This document shows positions 32,001 to 42,305 of a stretch of DNA of 64,000 nt, piece by piece. Numbering within the stretch: the first letter of the stretch is position 1; the number at the start of each line of letters is the position of its first letter. A program made the position numbers and the translations under genes. Source of the DNA: Emiliania huxleyi CCMP1516 (lineage: Eukaryota > Haptophyta > Isochrysidales > Noelaerhabdaceae); assembly GCF_000372725.1 (NCBI RefSeq), contig NW_005198167.1, positions 620,175-684,174 on the forward strand. Reading direction: 5' to 3'. Below the pieces are notes generated by a model. The model worked only from the letters and a program-made list of their open reading frames with translations. It was not told the origin of the DNA and searched no databases.

Positions 32001-33176
32001 CGCCGACGTGCGCGCCCGCTCATACCCCCGCCGTTTCGGTTGTGGCGTGAAATGTTTGGGTCACGGTGGCTGAGCCGGTCCTCAATAGGCGCGCGCAACC
32101 CTATTCACCGTCTGCGGCAGATTGGGCCTCGACTACGCGCTCCCTCGGGAGGCGGCGGAGAGAGTGCAGGAGGCGACGCCTTTGGCCACGCCGGCACGCG
32201 CACGCGTCTCCCCGCTCACATCTCCATGGCGCTGGTCAATCGGCGAGAGCCCTCTAGCAGCGGCGGAGAAGGGGCTGAACGGCGCACCAGAGAAAATGGC
32301 GCTGACCGGGGCGGCGGCGGCGACGACCGACGACGGAGAGCAAGGGTTCGACGCGGACCTCGCCGCCATCCGTGCGCGCCCTTGACGGCGGCCCGGTGTG
32401 TGCTTGTTCCCCGAGCCCCCTCACGTTCTCTGGCTTCCCGCTACGCGTGTAGGTGCGCGCATCGCGAGTGGGTACCGCCAGCAGCGCGGCTCTGCTGTTT
32501 CGCCGCGCGGAACCGATGTCGCCGTGCCGGCGCCTGGGCGGGCGCTTGCGCCAAATGCTCCGGCCGCGTTTGCTGCCGTGCAAGCCACCGAACGCTCCCC
32601 GCCGGCCGGGTTTGGTGCGAGGTGGGAGGACCAGGAGTCGGAGATTGGTTCGACCGCGTCTTCGGTGCGTTGGGTCGGCTCCCCGCACAAGGCGCGGCAC
32701 GAGCGCGGCTACGCCGAGGGCGCCCGCGAGACGGGGCGCTTCAGGGCCCTGACGAACCCGGGGACGATCGACTCGGACCCGATCTCGCGGGCAGTCGCGT
32801 TGCTGGGTCGGCTCCCCTCTGTCGGATCCGCCTTTGCAGCATCCGACGTGAGTGCCGTGAGTGCGACCGACCGAGAGGTGGCAGAGCTGATGAAACAGCC
32901 GGTCCTGGACCACGGGGAGGTGGTGGAGGAGGCCGAGGTGGACGTCGTCCGGGTGGTGCCGCGGCGGCACCAGGCTCTGCCAACGCCCTCCCAATTCGGA
33001 GACTTTGGCTCCGATGTGGGAGGGCCCACGATGGCGGATCTGGGATCGCTCATGCAAAACATGGACGCTTTTCGTAGCAGCATCGCCGCGGGCGGCCTCG
33101 AGGCCTTGCACGAGGCTCCGCCCGAGGACATGGCCGCCAAGGAGGACCGCGAGGAGCAGTCGTGGATGGCAGCAGA

Positions 33177-33208
<32 letters not shown>

Positions 33209-33519
33209 TGCCGCCGCGTTTTGAGAGCCCTGTGCGCCTAGTGGATCTGGCTCCGCCGTCCGCGGGCGCCGCGGGCGCTTTCCCGGGCTTAGGCGGCGCG
33301 TCCGGCGCGGCGGCTGTGGGAATGCCGGACGAGGACGCTGCAGACGCCACGGATACGAACGCCGGTGCCTCGGTGGCCGGTGTGCGGAGCCAGAGGGCGG
33401 GCATCGGGTCAGAGGAGGAGGAGGACTTAGGAGCTGTGCTCGATGATGACGAGGAGGGCGAGCTGCTGGATGCGGAGGAGGAGGAGGAGCAGCCGCTTGG
33501 CGGCGGCATGGACATTTGA
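29017..33519 (+). CDS. Single-pass membrane protein with a fibronectin type III domain
   Basis: The ATG at 29017 opens a Cys-containing region (CSPSQCVRLALG). After a first intron the frame continues with Cys-rich extracellular-type sequence. A fibronectin III domain lies at about 29600-29895 (VVRVSCTSIDFSWRPP; ARVSGLQPGWTYSLRVAPRG). A second large extracellular block (29982-31380) holds paired cysteines and ends near an intron. The exon after the acceptor at about 31532 encodes the transmembrane helix SLLPLLLLLLLLPSSAFGLA followed by WRRTARRR. Cytoplasmic exons follow: about 31898-32060, about 32105-32385 and 32453-33519. The last has a poly-Pro run and an acidic tail ending GGGMDI. The layout suggests a surface receptor or adhesion protein. 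The ligand and exact splice borders are not known. Confidence 0.6.
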
Positions 33520-35365
33520 GGAGACGCCGACGAGTGTTCGAGATAGAGCGAGAGAAGGTGAAGAGAACGAAGTCTGAGTGAGACCAGTGAAGGACATCAG
33601 ACGCTTTTTGCGTGGTAGTGTGCCCGTTCGCGCCCGTGGTGTACTTGTCTTCGTGCCAGTGCGCGCCCGGACGCCGTGCCCAGAAAGCACATCATTCTTT
33701 TTGATTCAAAAAATCTTTTTTGTGGCTCACGTGGGTACCTGTGTGTTGTTTAGTGCCAGAAAGAATAAGAATTTCTCGGGTCCGAGGGCCGCCTCAACTG
33801 GAGTAGGGAAATTTGGATTTTGGTCAAACGCCTGCTGGGGGCAGCTTCGCGGAAGTATTCCGGAAGCCAGATGATCCCACTTGTCAACAGCAGGCGCCAG
33901 CGCCAATCAAATCTCCCTAGTGATGTTGACAACGGGCAAGTCGAGATGGGCAATTTGACCATGAGTCGTTCATCGGGGATGAACTCCACGTCGTAGTTAA
34001 TGGATTCCGATCGGCCAACCGTCTCGCGACAGAGCCACCGAAGAACAGTGGGAGGGCTTTACCGACCCGACTCGGCTGAGCCGTCGGTGCCCGCCGCCCT
34101 CGCATTGCGCAGCTCGCGCACATCTCCCTCTTAACCCACCTGTAACATACATAGGGTGCCCACAGGACCCAAAAGAAAATAGCTTTCCGGCTCAAAAAGG
34201 GACGCACGAGGCAAATCTGATGTTGGCCAGTTCCAATAGGAGAGAGGCCTCTTCCGTTGGGGGACCGAGTACATAGGAAACGAGGGTTCCCCGGTTTGTC
34301 ACGCGCGAGCGCGAGCGTGACACTGCACTTGGCGCCGAGCGCCCGCGGCTCAGACCTTGTGCAGGCCACCCCTCGGTGGTCACGCCGGTCCGGACCGATG
34401 GCGCTCGGTGTGGAGCAAGCAAGACCCCCCCCCCCCCCATCGGCGCGCGCTCGCCATTCCAACGGCCGCCAGGAGCACCAAGAGGACTCCTCATGGCTGT
34501 GACCAAGTGGGATTCGACCGGCCTCGGCTGGGGGGGCGGGTTGTCCCGGCTGCGGACGCCTTCTGCAGCCCCCTGGGCGTGGGTCAGCACCCAAAAACTG
34601 CCCCTCGGCGGCATACAGCACTGCCAGCCAGCCTCTTCCTCAAGGGCTGTACTATAGGCCATATTGCGCCGCCTCCTACTGGCAGCCGGGCGGGCGCGCG
34701 CCGCGGGCGCCTCGGCGCGCGCACGGCTCGCAAAGTTCGAACGAGTACTGCCGCCCGGCCGCCTCAAGGCTGCCGGACGGCAGTACTCGCCTCGCAAGGC
34801 GCGCACCGGCTGCTCTGGCTGCTGCGCCGGCGGCCGCTGCGCTGGCCGCTGCTGCGCCGGCTGGCGGGCGGTACGGCCGCCGGCGGCCGCTGCACCCGCG
34901 CCTTCCCTCGCGGGCGCCGTCGCGCCGCGCGCGCTCAACTCTGGTGGCACACGGCACGCGTCGTCACTCAGCCGCGGAGAACAGGCGGTGCAGCGCGCGA
35001 AGCGCGCGCGATCTCGTACTTTTAAGGCTGGATCCGGCCATTCCAAGGGTATACCTTTGAGAATCCCCAGCGTCCCTCCCTCCTAGTCACACTCTCAATA
35101 TCTCGACTGGCCAACACGAAGTGCTGCGATCTGGGGTGGCCCATTTCTTTTTTCTTTTCTTTTTTTGGGCCCTGTGGGCACCCTAATGAATCATACATCA
35201 CATAAAGGTATTGCTAAAAAACTCTCTCTATGGGCTTCCAGTATCGGACCTTCAAGACATGCGCTTTTGGCCGATGGCCTCCTCGGACAGGCTTGTATTT
35301 AAGAATTCTCTCGGGGCCTCTTTATAGGGAAGAATTTTGATAGCCGTCTGCTTACACGAGCTGGT
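33520..35365. other. Intergenic region, no supported gene; hairpins
   Basis: Minus-strand frames at about 33750-33990 (EFIPDERLMVKLPISTCPL) and 33917-34621 look like broken coding sequence but were not identified. A stem-loop lies at about 34742-34790 (arms CGAGTACTGCCG and CGGCAGTACTCG). CGCCGGC-rich repeats follow at 34800-34900. The last 250 bp are AT-richer and probably hold the MPC promoter. Confidence 0.4.
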
Positions 35366-35376
35366 GAATTCTTTTT
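35366..35376 (+). promoter_or_regulatory. GAATTCTTTTT element upstream of the MPC gene
   Basis: It lies 15-25 bp before the ATG at 35391. It is shared in form and position with the G6PD, ACP and UTP14 upstream regions. A role as core promoter or initiator is inferred from position. Confidence 0.4.
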
Positions 35377-35390
35377 ATCTGCTTCGCCCG

Positions 35391-36555
35391 ATGCTCTCTC
35401 GCGTGAGATCGGCAGTGTCGCCGCGGTTGGGCCTCGCGCTGCGCACGTCGTACGCGCGGCTCAGCACCGAGACGCCGCCAGCTGCCGAGCCCGCCAAGAA
35501 GCACTTTCTCCGGACAGCCGAATTCTGGGGCTTTGGCGGTGCGTTGGCCGGCTGGGGATTGATGGGCTCAGCCATCTACGACGCCCTGTACCAGGGCCCA
35601 GAGGTTATCTCGATGAACATGACGCCCGTTCAGATCGTCTACTCGTCCCTCTTTGCGCGCTGGGCGTGGGTGGTGCAGCCGCGAAACCTGATGCTCTTTT
35701 TTTGCCACGTGTCGAATGTCCTCGCGCAGTCGAACCAGCTCCGGCGCGCCTTTGAGTACCAGGTGGAGCAGGGCAAGGCCGACGAGGTGAGGGCGGTCGG
35801 CATGCAGGCGGGCGCGGGCGCCGTCGGGTTGGCGGCGCTCGTCATGGCGGGGCCGAGGATGCAGGCCGCTATGGTTGCGATGTCCATTCCGGGTGGCCTT
35901 GCCTAGCGCATGCACTCTGGCGAAGCGCCTCGGCAAACACAGGGCTTTGCGAGTAGGCATCTCGTCCTTTGCCGGCGCCGCGAACGGTCCCTTCTCGCCC
36001 TCGACCTTTCGCCCGCTCCTGCAGCAGCAGGCGGAGACGGCGCGTCCTCTCTTTAGGCCCGTTCACCGTCCACTTCTGGGCTCCGATGAGCAAGTGGCTC
36101 ATCTCCGGCGCCCAATGCCCGCCCGCCCGTGGGGTGGCGGGCGCCACACAGCGAGGCCCGGACGTGCGCCTGAATAGGCGCAAACTTTCTCGACCTCGAA
36201 CGGCCCGTGGAGAAAATCTCGATCGCCCAGATGTCAGCGCTGACGGTGACGAGATAGTTGTGCACCCCCCTTCCCCCGCCCCTCGCGCCCGTTTGCGCGC
36301 CCCCGCCCCGTGCTGGCGAGGCACCGCGAGAGCCCACACGTGCATACCCAGGTGACCGGCTTCTTCTTCATGCCCTACGCGCTGCTCGTCACGCCGATCA
36401 ACTATGTGCTCTGCTCTGTCAACATCGCTCTGTTTGGCTCGTCCGCTTGGCGCCTCTCAAGCTCTCGAGAGCAAAGCTCGAGACGGCGTCTAAATCGGGA
36501 GCGCGTTTGCTCTAGGCACCTCGGTCGCAAGGTCAAGGCGGACTTCCTCTCGTAG
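35391..36555 (+). CDS. Mitochondrial pyruvate carrier, MPC1 and MPC2 apparently fused
   Basis: MPC1 and MPC2 form the heterodimer that imports pyruvate across the inner mitochondrial membrane. Exon 1 (35391-35892) starts with a likely mitochondrial presequence (MLSRVRSAVSPRLGLALRTS). It then has MPC1 features: TAEFWGFGGALAGWGLMGS, GPEVISMNMTPVQIVYSSLF, WAWVVQPRNLMLFFCHVSN. The frame stops at 35906 if unspliced. A GT donor at 35893 and an acceptor ending at 36056 join it in frame to exon 2 (36057-36107), PFTVHFWAPMSKWLIS. Exon 3 (36178-36245) gives ANFLDLERPVEKISIAQMSA and exon 4 (36352-36555) gives PYALLVTPINYVLCSVNIAL, ending ADFLS. These last three form a complete MPC2. The intron before exon 3 is GC-AG. 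The joined product is 274 aa. The alternative is two closely spaced genes, but no separate MPC2 start codon is convincing. Confidence 0.75.
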
Positions 36556-37058
36556 CGGACGGCGGCGCCCAGCAGCAGGCGGCGACCCGCAGCCGCGCAA
36601 GGGAGAGGGCTGTACGCTCGCGCGGACACATATGTTGCTCGATTATGCCCGCGCCCAGGCATTCGGGATTCTGTTGCAGGCGGTCACTGTGCATGAGGCT
36701 ATACAATTACAGATCTAGGGAGGGGGGTAGGTTGAGCCGCGCGGGGGTTTCGCGGTGAAGAGGCACGCGTGACGCTGACGGTGTAAGTGTCGCATAGTCC
36801 ATAGAGGACGCCGACATAACGCAGAGATACGCAGTCCTCATGCGTCATGCTCATGTGTACATGGCTAGACCGGAAATGTCGTTTTCTCTGTCCCGGGCTT
36901 TTTCGAGAGACTCAGACTGCTGATTCACAGAGCTTCAGAGGGTGAGGGAGAGCGAGAGGCTCCCCCGCCCCGCCCCCGTGCCCCCCCACGCGCCTCAGCT
37001 GGGATTGTGCGCACCCGAGCCTCTCGCTAATCTACGGCCCCGCATTCAGCAAGGGAAA
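36556..37058. other. Intergenic between convergent MPC and Cpn20 genes
   Basis: No ORF with a motif. It serves as 3' flank for both neighbours. Confidence 0.5.
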
Positions 37059-38139
37059 CTACCACTTAGCGAGGCAGTCCGAAGCGTGGACCACCTTGAA
37101 CTTGCCCCCGGGCAGCGAGACGTCGGCGCCCGCGTACTTGCCAAACAACACGTGCTCGCCTGAGGCAGAAGGTTCGGGGCGTCTCTAGTCGACGGCCGGC
37201 GCCACCGTCGTCCGTGAGGCAGACGTTTGAGCGACGGGGATTGCCGTCAGCGGCGAGCACGGCTGTCTGTTGTGGGTTTGCGCGCGCCTGCGGAAATGCC
37301 CACCGGGACCACCTCGCCGGCGGAGGTCATCCGCCCGGGCCCGGCCGCAACCACCTGAGCAAGCGGCGTGTGAGCCAATGAGGCGCCGCGCCGAGGGCGA
37401 AGGTGTGCACATGGACATGGGCGCCAAGCGCAGCGGCGCGCACCTCGCCCTGCGTCGCCGCCTCGTCGTCCCCGGTCGCGAGCGCAATGCCAGAGGAAGT
37501 CTCGCTCTGCGCCTCGGCTAGCCTGTGGAGTCCGGCGGGCTGCGTTCTGAGAGCGTGCGCCCCGTCCCGAGCGAATAGGTTCACTCTTCTCGCCTGACAA
37601 GCAGCCGGTCGCGCAGCGGGCAAAAGGTGTCGGCCTGCACGACGCCGCCCTTAAACGTCCCAAGGATCCCGTCGTCGGACACGAACTGGTGCGACGCGCC
37701 ATTGTAGTCCACCTACGAGCCGAGGGCGAGAGCGCACGGGCGGGTTGAGTCGCGTCGCGAGGATTCTGCTTGATGGCATATGATTCGCCTTCTCGCCGGC
37801 AAACTCGCCCAATAGCACCAAGTCGCCGCTCTTCACCGCGGTGGGGAGCGTCGCGCCAGTATCAGGATGGACGCGGCCAGGGCCAGCCTCCACCACGACG
37901 CCCTCGCGAGGCTTCTCCTTCTCCTCCGCGGCCAGGAATAGGCCGCCCGTGGTGGTCTCGTCCGAGCGTGAGAGCTTGACGAGCGCCTGGTTGTAGACGG
38001 GCAAGAGCGGGCCCGGAAGAGGGTAGTTGTTGAGCGAGTACTGCATCGCTGGCGCGCCGCGCCGCGCAGACGCGGCCGTGGGCGAGCCCAGCGAGTAGGC
38101 CACCGGGCCGAGCACGCAGGCCAACGCGACGCCGGCCAT
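37059..38139 (-). CDS. Plastid co-chaperonin Cpn20 (tandem Cpn10 domains)
   Basis: Cpn20 caps the plastid Cpn60 chaperonin and consists of two GroES-like domains in one chain. Five exons (38139-37789, 37712-37594, 37522-37444, 37354-37288, 37159-37059) join exactly to 238 aa. Residues 1-25 (MAGVALACVLGPVAYSLGS) look like a signal peptide and are followed by RRGAPAMQYSLNNYPLPGP, as in bipartite leaders of complex plastids. Domain 1 has VYNQALVKLSRSDETTTGG, GVVVEAGPGRVHPDTG and DLVLLGEFAGEK. Domain 2 has CPLRDRLLVRLAEAQSETSS, VVAAGPGRMTSAGEVVPVG and GEHVLFGKYAGADV, ending DCLAKW. Three of the four introns begin with GC. Both domains keep the mobile-loop and roof segments. Confidence 0.88.
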
Positions 38140-38328
38140 AGTGTTCTCGCGGATCTGGCACGCTCTCACGCACTCACTCTCTCGAGGTCTCTTGGGAAGA
38201 CTACCGGCGGACGCCCCGGGGGGCGAGACAAGAACCCAAGGGCCAGACGACCCTGGGTGGGCGGGGCCTCTACTCACTCGCGAGCTCGCGGATCGTGCAA
38301 AGCCGCCACAATAATTTTTTTCAATTGT

Positions 38329-38527
38329 TGCCCGGCCGGGTTGCTGCGCAAATCTCGCGCTGCGCTAGGCTCAGAGCGAGTTCGCGCTGCGCTAGGCTCA
38401 GACGGCGTGCGTGCGCGGGCCGCCGGGGTGACGGCGGGTGAGGACCCCACCTCCTTCCTCGGGCTCGGCAGCTTGTCGGGCTCTACCACTACCACTACCT
38501 CAGCCCTCAGCCGAAGCTGGGGCCCGT
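38329..38527 (-). repeat. SINE-like dispersed repeat R3, copy 2 (inverted)
   Basis: Reverse complement of the 28762-28943 copy, with the same internal near-duplicate. Its 3' side carries an A/T-rich tail (complement of ATAATTTTTTTCAATTG at 38311-38327). It lies between Cpn20 and the palindromic array. Confidence 0.9.
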
Positions 38528-38544
38528 CAGGAAAGTGGCCCCTC

Positions 38545-39150
38545 CGATATGTAGCGGACATCCGCGCTACATATCGCCTCGGCCGATACGTATCGCTGGA
38601 GGGTGCTATGTAGCGCCCCGTGATATAGCGCCCGGCGGTGATACCATATCGGCGCCGCTACCAACCATAACGCCTGGTGTGCTACATACCGGTCAGTGCC
38701 ACCCATATCGCTGCCGGGTGATACACATCGGCGGCGCTATATACCGGAGTTGCGTGGTACATATCACCCCAGCCGGCTATATAGCGCCTCAGATCGCCAC
38801 ATAACGCTCGCGCTACATATCGGTCTAACTGGTGATATGTAGCACTCGCGCTACTTATGGGTCCGGCAGCGATATGTATCGCTGGCACTGATACGTATCG
38901 GCCTGGAGCGCTGTGTACCGACTCTGCTATGTATCACCCGCTGGTGGTATGGTCACGGCTGCGCTTCTCTCGCCAATGTTGCGCTATGTTACCGGAGGCG
39001 GTACATAGCAGTCCGGGCCGATATGTACCGGCGCCAGCGCTACACATCGCTGCCGGACCGATATGTAGCGCCAGCGATATGTACCGCCAGTTTGACCGAT
39101 ATGAAGCAGGGGCGGTATGTAGCGCCTCAGCGTGTGCCGTGTGATATGTA
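38545..39150. repeat. Array of about 32 degenerate palindromic units, about 19 bp apart
   Basis: A dyad-symmetric motif close to CGMTAY/RTAKCG recurs through 600 bp. Perfect examples are CGATACGTATCG at 38584-38595 and GATACGTATCG near 38890. Common half variants are CGCTACATATCG and CGATATGTAGCG. Centres fall near 38550, 38571, 38590, 38610, 38626, 38646, 38665, 38687, 38706, 38726, 38742, 38762 and so on to 39139, a mean step of about 19 bp. Flanking bases are usually G/C, often extending the palindrome. One or two positions (near 38968 and 39099) are badly decayed. Spacers are not conserved. No ORF explains it. Confidence 0.85.
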
Positions 39151-39152
39151 GG

Positions 39153-40710
39153 GATCCCTACCAGGTAGCGAAAAATTAGGTGCCCGGTAACAGCGCTGCG
39201 ACCGCGAAGTGGCGGTGGACATGCTCCCACGTTGCCGACGCAGCGCCGGAGTGGCCGGCGCTGCTCGCCGCGACCACGACGGCTACTCCGCTGCTCCGGG
39301 ACGACCTGTCCTACCCGACGGTGGCACTCTTCCTCCACGTCTCGCTCACGCTGAGAAAAATTCTGATCCGGCTCCAAGTGCTCCAGGTGCTCCGGCGTGC
39401 AGCAGAGTCGCCGACGAGTCGGTCCGCGTGCCTCCTCGTGTCCCGTACCGTTCTCACACATCCATAAACTCACTTTGGCCTCACGGTGCCGGCCTTGCCA
39501 TACGGTCTGCGAGCGTGTTCTGCACGGTCCTGGCAGTCGCCGTCGCAGCGCCAATAGGCACCGCTCGCCAACAGGTTAGCCATACCGAGGCGGGTCCGTA
39601 CGTGAACGCCGCAGGGTCACAACCCCTGGGCCAGTTGTTGGTGGAACCACCTCAAGGCCGGCGTGCGTGCGCGGGCGATGGACTACGCCAGCAGCTCAAG
39701 GGCTTGCTCCCTCCTCACCACCGCGCGCGCGCTGCTGCAGGAGCGCCGCGTGACGCACTGCGGCATGCCGCACTGCGACATGCCGCAGCTGCACCGTTTC
39801 CCTCCGGACACCATCGTGAACTCGGTGGCCTGCGAGGACGCGGTCAGCACCGCGCCGGATCTCTCCTGAGAGCCGGCGCGGATCGCGGATGCAGCTTTAA
39901 GGCTCTGCCGGCGAATCTGTGGCCTGGCATGGCGTATGCCAGGCTGCGGGTCCAAAGTGTCCCGGCGCGGCGCGCGCCACCGCCCCTAGCGCGGGGCGGG
40001 ATGTCAGTACGTGAGTACGGTGTCCCTGTCCCTGTGCTCCACCTTGGTTTGAGTCAGGCTTCGGGCCTGGCCTAATCGCTCGCGCGCGGGTGTGCCTGCT
40101 TGGCTCAAGCCAAACAACAGCAAACACTTACGGTATGGCTCTCTGATGCCCAATGCGTGCACTCGTCCCTCTCTGTAAAGCCGTACGGCTTTATGTGTGG
40201 GTTCGTGTGTGCGGGGGCCCTCCTTGTCTCTGTGCCTAGTAGGCTAAGCCTAGACAGTGTGAGGTAACACCTACCTACCTACCTACTTTGGCCTCACTGA
40301 AGCGATGCCTGAATCCTGAATCCTCAGATTTTAGATTACATGAAGGACGCTGCGCACCCTCTAGCTGATCTTGCTGATGAGTGATGCGTGAGGCTAAAAA
40401 GTAAAATGACTGTGTGACACTCCAAGTGCTCCAAGTGTCCCGGTGCCCGGCGCCGACGTGCGACGACCTCGTTCGGCTCGCGGCCGCACACAACTTTTTT
40501 TTCTGTGTACTTAGAGAGCCACACACAAAGCTGCACGCACTACACGCCCTTGTAGTACGCTCTAGCCAACAGTGACTCGACTCGCCCGCGCCGCTCGGTC
40601 TCGCTCGCCCGCGCCTCCGCCCGGCCGAAGGTACTCTATATATTAGGTGCCTCGCGTCGAGATGTCACCCACGACCATCCGAAATCATAGGTATTATGTG
40701 AGATCACCTC
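39153..40710. other. Intergenic, no supported gene
   Basis: Overlapping GC-rich ORFs without motifs. CTCCAAGTG units like the R2 tail occur at about 39371-39395 and 40419-40440, suggesting R2 remnants. A small CTAC repeat lies at about 40270-40286. Confidence 0.4.
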
Positions 40711-42152
40711 CTACTCAATAACGACGGTACCGCCTGCAGCCTCGAGCTTCTCCTGCGGGGATCGGGTGCGAGGAAGCAGCGGTGTCCGGGAGGGCTGCGG
40801 ACGCCGTTCGCTCTTTGTTCGATGGGAGCAAGAGCGCGTGTCGGCGCATCCCAGAGTCGGTGGGGCTGGCGTCGCGGCGTCGCAGTACGAGCAGACCGAG
40901 GGTGGGTGGGGTGGTGGTGGTGGCAGGGTGTGCATGGGGGGAGGGGTGGTGGGGCGGGGTGGGGGCTCGCTCCTTGAGCTCCTCCGCTTCCTCCTGCAGG
41001 CATGAAGGGCGAGGGTGAGGGGTGAGGGTACGTGCTGACTACGGTGGCGACGGCAGGGGGGCGGCGCCACCTTTTTGACGTCGGCCTTGATCTCCTTGGG
41101 CGCGTTCTCCACCAGCTCCTTTGCCTCCTTCAGCCCCAGGCCGGTGAGAGCGCGCACTTCTTTGATGACCTGTTTGGGGGTGGGTGGGTGGGTGGGTGGG
41201 TGGGGGGGGGGGGAGGATTGTTGCGTGAGCACAACTCGTATGCACTGCGGCGGGCACTTTGAGCGCAATGGGCGCTCTTCCGTGCTGCCTCAGCCCGAAG
41301 CCCCACGGAGCTATCCCGCGAGCTCAAGCCGGTGGACGGGAGAAGGTGGGCTGTGTGCGGGCGGCGCTGGGTGGTGTCGCGTGCGCGCAGCCGTGAGCGC
41401 CAAGTGGTCTTCGCGCCGGGTTGAACCCTCCCTTCCTCGCGCACCTTAATCTTGCTCGCGGGGTCAAACTTCTCCAGCCTGACGCTAAACGCCGTCTTCT
41501 CTGGCGCTGCCGCCTCCTCCGCTGCCGGCGGCGGCGTCGCACCCGCCGCCGGCGCAGCGCCCGCTGCCGGCATCATCATCGCGTCTGATATGCCGAGTCG
41601 CTCCTGATTACGCGGGTGGAGGTGAGGGAGAGTGAGAGGAGAGGGAGACTGGGCGCCGTGACGCTCCTGTGAGCAGACTCCCTGTCCAGGGCTCGAGAGG
41701 GGAGGGGGAGGGGAGGGAGGCGGCCGCGGCGGCGGGAGTTGAAGGGTGGGTCGGCGTAGGTGGTCCGGCGCGCGGCCGCGGCGATAGTGCTGGTGGTGTT
41801 GAGCGTGTGCTTGCGGCCGTGAATGCTTGGCGGTGATGGCGCGTGCCTTGAGGGCGTCGGTGAGTTGCGCCGCTTCGAGGAGGCTAAGAGAGGCGATCTG
41901 GTCGACAAGATCCTTGATCTTGGGATCCATATCCTCCTCCGCGCTGCTCGACCGCAGCCGCACCGCCCCCAGTGGCTGCACCCGTGCCGCCGCCCGCTGC
42001 AGGGCCGTGGCTGCACGCCCCCGCTGCACGCCCCCGCCTGCGCAGGCCCCTGCCAGCACGCCCACGCCCCGCCGCGCTGCCGCACTGTTCAACGCAAGCG
42101 CTCGCAGAGGCAATGGCCCGACAGACACGACGCGCACGCGAACATGCGACAT
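40711..42152 (-). CDS. MRPL12: Mitochondrial ribosomal protein bL12m (L7/L12)
   Basis: This is the stalk protein of the mitochondrial large ribosomal subunit, which recruits translation GTPases. Five exons (42152-41847, 41603-41445, 41169-41071, 40993-40973, 40752-40711) close to 208 aa. A long Arg/Ala-rich presequence ends near [13 protein letters not shown]. The dimerising N-domain reads [20 protein letters not shown], then an Ala-rich hinge. The C-terminal domain has [55 protein letters not shown] and ends GGTVVIE. Intron 1 is GC-AG and introns 2 and 3 are GT-AG. Intron 4 appears to begin with GA (AAG/GAGCGA). The Arg-rich leader makes a mitochondrial rather than plastid product more likely. 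Confidence 0.85.
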
Positions 42153-42180
42153 GTCGGAGATGCAAACAAAGAAACTCGGG

Positions 42181-42305
42181 AGGGGTCAGGGCTCTTTAGC
42201 CCGTACCCCGATCCCGATCATCCGGCCCGCTGGGTGCGCTTCTGAGCTCCCCGGCCCTGGATGTGAGGCTGATGACTGCACTCCAAGTGCTCCAAGTGCT
42301 CTGTC
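42181..42305 (+). repeat. Dispersed repeat R2, copy 3 (5'-truncated)
   Basis: It starts at AGGGGTCAGGGCTC and runs to the CTCCAAGTG tail, lacking the GTTTACTTTA end. It begins about 30 bp upstream of the bL12m start codon, head to head, so the repeat sits in that gene's promoter region. Confidence 0.9.

Noticed and set aside
33750..34621. Minus-strand gene with WVLWAPYVCYRW and EFIPDERLMV segments
   Set aside because: Frames break repeatedly and no family is recognised; possibly a decayed gene but not supportable.
35966..36107. Separate MPC2 gene starting at a TTG near 35969
   Set aside because: There is no ATG in that frame before the conserved HFWAP segment, and the frame upstream of 36057 looks like intron. 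The spliced fusion explains it better, though an unseen start remains possible.
38545..39150. CRISPR-like array
   Set aside because: Units are short, degenerate palindromes with a 19-bp step and no conserved direct repeat of 23-40 bp; the context is a eukaryotic nuclear genome.
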